Origin: Nitrospiria bacterium
GTDB lineage: Bacteria > Nitrospirota > UBA9217
Assembly: GCA_919902495.1 (NCBI GenBank)
Contig: CAKKRC010000059.1
Location: 1-49,838 of the forward strand
Length of the DNA: 49,838 nt
Direction: 5' to 3'
Of this stretch, positions 48,078 to 49,838 are shown piece after piece. The notes beneath the pieces are model-generated. The model ran no database searches, had not been told where the DNA came from, and worked only from the letters and a program-made list of their open reading frames with translations. How positions within the stretch are numbered: the first letter of the stretch is position 1; every line of letters begins with the position of its first letter. Made by a program: the position numbers and the translations under genes.

Positions 48078-48970
48078 TTGTTCCTCTTCCCTTCCAATAT
48101 ATTGTTCAGCCCGTCGCCCAATAGATGGAATCCGAGGATCGTGAAAAGGATGGCGAGCGACGGCGCGGTTGATGGCCAGAACTGGCCCTTCATGAAATAG
48201 TTCGACCCAGCCTGGACCATGTTGCCCCACGACGGCGTGGGCTCCTGTACACCGAAACCTAGGTAACTGAGCGATGTCTCCATCAATATCGCTTCGCCCA
48301 TGCCGAGCGTCGCCTGGATGATAAGGATGGACCGGCAGTTATGCCAGAGAATGTGCTTAAGAATAATGGTCCTGGTCGGCAGGCCGAGCGCGATGTCCGC
48401 CTCGATGAAGTTCTTTTGTTTAAGGAACAGTATCTTGCCTTTGATGTGAGAAGCGACCGCCGGGATATTCGTGATGCCCACGACCAGCATGATATAGTAG
48501 ATGTCCGGCTTGAACGCCGCGATCACCAGCAGGATCAGCACGAGCCGCGGGAAGGAGTCCACCAGGTTCGCGAAGTAGGTGATGCCGGTATCGAATCCCG
48601 CCTTGGCGGGATAACCGGAAAGCACGCCGAGCACCGTTCCGAAAAAGAGCGCGATGAAGATGGCGAGCAGCCCCGGCAGGAAATAGGCCTGAATGCCCAC
48701 GATGAGCCGGGTCAGCATGTCCCTGCCCATGAAGTCCGTGCCGAGCAGGTGGCCGGAGGTAAGCGGCGGCGCCATCATCAGCTCGAGGTTGATGTCCTGA
48801 GGATCGTGCGGCAGGAGGTTGAAGGCTCCAAGAAAATAGGACAGAATGACCAGCGTCACGACGAACAGGCCGTAGCCCACGTAGGCAAGGTCGATGTCGT
48901 CCGCCTTCTTCCAGAACGGCAGGTCCGAGAACTCACCGATCTCACCGGATATTTGGGTGTAGGATTTCAT
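48074..48970 (-). CDS. oppC: Oligopeptide ABC transporter permease OppC/DppC
   Basis: 298 residues, six membrane helices. N-terminal GYGLFVVTLVILSYFLGAFNLLPHDP, then LLGTDFMGRDMLTRLIVGIQAYFLPG (typical DppC/OppC entry to the permease core) and the EAA-type loop EADIALGLPTRTIILKHILWHNC. The expected partner OppB and the binding protein OppA are not upstream; the next gene is an unrelated membrane protein. Confidence 0.92.
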   Translation of the reverse strand: MKSYTQISGEIGEFSDLPFWKKADDIDLAYVGYGLFVVTLVILSYFLGAFNLLPHDPQDINLELMMAPPLTSGHLLGTDFMGRDMLTRLIVGIQAYFLPGLLAIFIALFFGTVLGVLSGYPAKAGFDTGITYFANLVDSFPRLVLILLVIAAFKPDIYYIMLVVGITNIPAVASHIKGKILFLKQKNFIEADIALGLPTRTIILKHILWHNCRSILIIQATLGMGEAILMETSLSYLGFGVQEPTPSWGNMVQAGSNYFMKGQFWPSTAPSLAILFTILGFHLLGDGLNNILEGKRNK

Positions 48971-49025
48971 ATGACTTATTTAGCCAAAAGAAGCTCTACT
49001 TGATGTCTTGAACAGCATTGCTGGA

Positions 49026-49292
49026 CTAACAGAACTTTACTAGAACAACGCCTATGATCCCTGCCCAACCTAATGCAATCGATGCAATATTCAATTTCTT
49101 CTCTATGCTATTTAAGCCTATCCCATCAAAGGAATAGACCGCTCTTAGATTAGACCCCTCTCCAAGTGCTCGTACAAGGTACATAATGCCCTGAATACCC
49201 TGTAAGAATAAAGCGATAAGGAAACAAATGAGCGGGGGGATCAGCCAAACATCTCCAAAATGTTTATTAAATAGAGTTGCTATTGTATCCAT
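49026..49292 (-). CDS. Small AT-rich membrane protein of unknown function
   Basis: 88 residues with two clear helices (VWLIPPLICFLIALFLQGIQGIMYLV and IASIALGWAGIIGVVLV). Local GC is well below its neighbours, suggesting acquired DNA. No family recognised. It lies where oppB would be expected. Confidence 0.55.
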   Translation of the reverse strand: MDTIATLFNKHFGDVWLIPPLICFLIALFLQGIQGIMYLVRALGEGSNLRAVYSFDGIGLNSIEKKLNIASIALGWAGIIGVVLVKFC

Positions 49293-49344
49293 AATATTTT
49301 TCTCCGAATTAGATACTTTCAGCGTTCTGAATCTTACTTCATGG

Positions 49345-49364
49345 ATTCCTGCTTTCGCAGGAAT
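49345..49364. repeat. ATTCCTGC-TTTC-GCAGGAAT REP-like hairpin
   Basis: Perfect 8-bp stem within ATGGATTCCTGCTTTCGCAGGAATAACGG, resembling the GGATTCCCG..CGGGAATGACGG ends of the nested elements. Confidence 0.6.
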
Positions 49365-49378
49365 AACGGTCTTTTATT

Positions 49379-49402
49379 CAGCACTCCGCATTCCGCACTA
49401 TT
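49379..49402. repeat. CAGCACTCCGCATTCCGCACTATTCC short tandem repeat
   Basis: Third member of the CCGCATTC word family (others at 19196 and 42134). Confidence 0.6.
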
Positions 49403-49480
49403 CCTTCGACGCTCTCGGATTCACCGCCACATATACCAGGCCCCCAATTAGGTCACGTCTACTTTCTTGTCATTTTATCC

Positions 49481-49750
49481 CTATACTCGTTTTTTCGTCT
49501 TGCGTTTGGTACGGTACGACGCCGCTGCCTCAGCCACACGCATCCCGGCGCCTTTCTTCACGGGCTCGAACACAACGCGGACGCGGGCATGCAGGACCTT
49601 GGCGACATTCCGCAGGGTACTGAGGGAATGGCCTTCATAGCCCGGCGATTCCAGACGGCTGATCTGCTGCTGGGTCACTTTAAGGAGCTTCGCGAGGTCT
49701 TTTTGCGTAAGTCCTGCCTCGCGACGAAGCGCGGCGATCTGGAGCGCCAC
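49481..49750 (-). CDS. XRE-family HTH regulator (HigA/antitoxin-like)
   Basis: 89 residues from GTG 49750. HTH: LRREAGLTQKDLAKLLKVTQQQISRLESPGYEGHSLSTLRNVAKVL, followed by a strand ARVRVVFEP and a basic tail. The reading frame stays open and protein-like for about 20 codons upstream of the GTG (..YRGHFERAGEAWDVAL), so the true start is uncertain; an in-frame TGA at 49816-49814 ends it. Any toxin partner would lie beyond the window. Confidence 0.75.
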   Translation of the reverse strand: MALQIAALRREAGLTQKDLAKLLKVTQQQISRLESPGYEGHSLSTLRNVAKVLHARVRVVFEPVKKGAGMRVAEAAASYRTKRKTKKRV

Positions 49751-49838
49751 ATCCCAGGCCTCACCTGCGCGCTCGAAGTGCCCCCGATAGACATAATGGT
49801 TGACAGTTGAAAATCAAGTGACCTGCCCCTTGCAACGT

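Noticed and set aside
49814-49816. In-frame TGA upstream of the XRE gene as a fifth Sec codon
   Set aside because: No start codon before it in frame, no SECIS-like hairpin after it, and no Cys expected at this place in the family.
1-49838. tRNA, rRNA, CRISPR or insertion sequence
   Set aside because: No T-loop (GGTTCGAATCC-like) with acceptor pairing, no regularly spaced direct repeats of 23-40 nt and no transposase frame were found by eye. A small or unusual RNA gene could be missed.

Overview
The window is about 60% GC and gene-dense, most genes lying on the minus strand in long co-directional runs. The contents suggest a Gram-negative anaerobe or facultative anaerobe with active sulfur and electron-transfer metabolism: c-type haem proteins, a DsrE/TusBCD-like sulfur-relay set, a sulfide:quinone-oxidoreductase-like enzyme, outer-membrane proteins and, most tellingly, selenocysteine (Sec) use. 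Desulfobacterota or Nitrospirota would fit; the sequence alone does not decide. No rRNA, tRNA, CRISPR array, insertion sequence or prophage was recognised.

The central result is that four genes split by stop codons read as intact selenoprotein genes. In each, one in-frame UGA is followed by continued homologous coding sequence and by a hairpin at the position of a bacterial SECIS element (UGA to apical loop 17-26 nt, G at the start of the loop). They are: two paralogues of one small thioredoxin-like family with U at the same aligned site (7603-7848 and 21612-21878), a DsrE/TusD-like protein with a U-x-x-C motif (19232-19588), and a haem-binding triple-rhodanese protein with C-x-G-x-x-U (44341-45744). 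Ordinary gene calling would report these as truncated ORFs or miss them.

Layout. 1-3.9 kb (+): end of a tandem universal stress protein, a Na,K-ATPase-like P-type pump, a small secreted protein. 4.1-8.3 kb (-): putative Zn protease, small secreted protein, SDR epimerase, polyferredoxin, selenoprotein A, GNAT acetyltransferase. 8.5-11.9 kb (-): tripartite tricarboxylate transporter tctC-tctB-tctA. 12-16.4 kb (-): MMPL exporter, LolA-like protein and beta-barrel. 16.4-22.2 kb (-): the sulfur run, in transcription order ArsR, selenoprotein B, TauE/SafE permease, pentahaem cytochrome, DsrE selenoprotein, TusC-like, TusB-like, SQR-like flavoprotein, second ArsR, DsrE2-like. 22.4-25.9 kb (+): PhnD-like binding protein and a haem-sensor GGDEF-EAL protein. 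26.2-35.2 kb: response regulator-PilZ, an ArsB-like transporter fused to DUF192, a secreted PLA2-like/phosphatase pair, DksA-like, DUF1648, a zinc-less MDR dehydrogenase, DUF1189 and adenosine-specific kinase-like proteins. 35.4-43.9 kb (-): translation genes (S1, rimO, cNMP-binding protein, yraN, rnhB, rplS, trmD, rimM, rpsP, ffh). 44.3-45.7 kb (+): the rhodanese selenoprotein. 45.8-49 kb (-): oppF, oppD, oppC without oppA/oppB. The end holds a small AT-rich membrane protein and an XRE regulator.

How the parts may work together (inference): the sulfur run looks like a regulated reactive-sulfur module. An ArsR repressor with a palindromic operator would control Sec-dependent redox proteins, a sulfur-anion permease, sulfane-sulfur carriers, sulfide oxidation into the quinone pool and a multihaem electron carrier. 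Intergenic gaps are crowded with quasi-palindromic repeats made of short degenerate words, an unusual feature of this genome.
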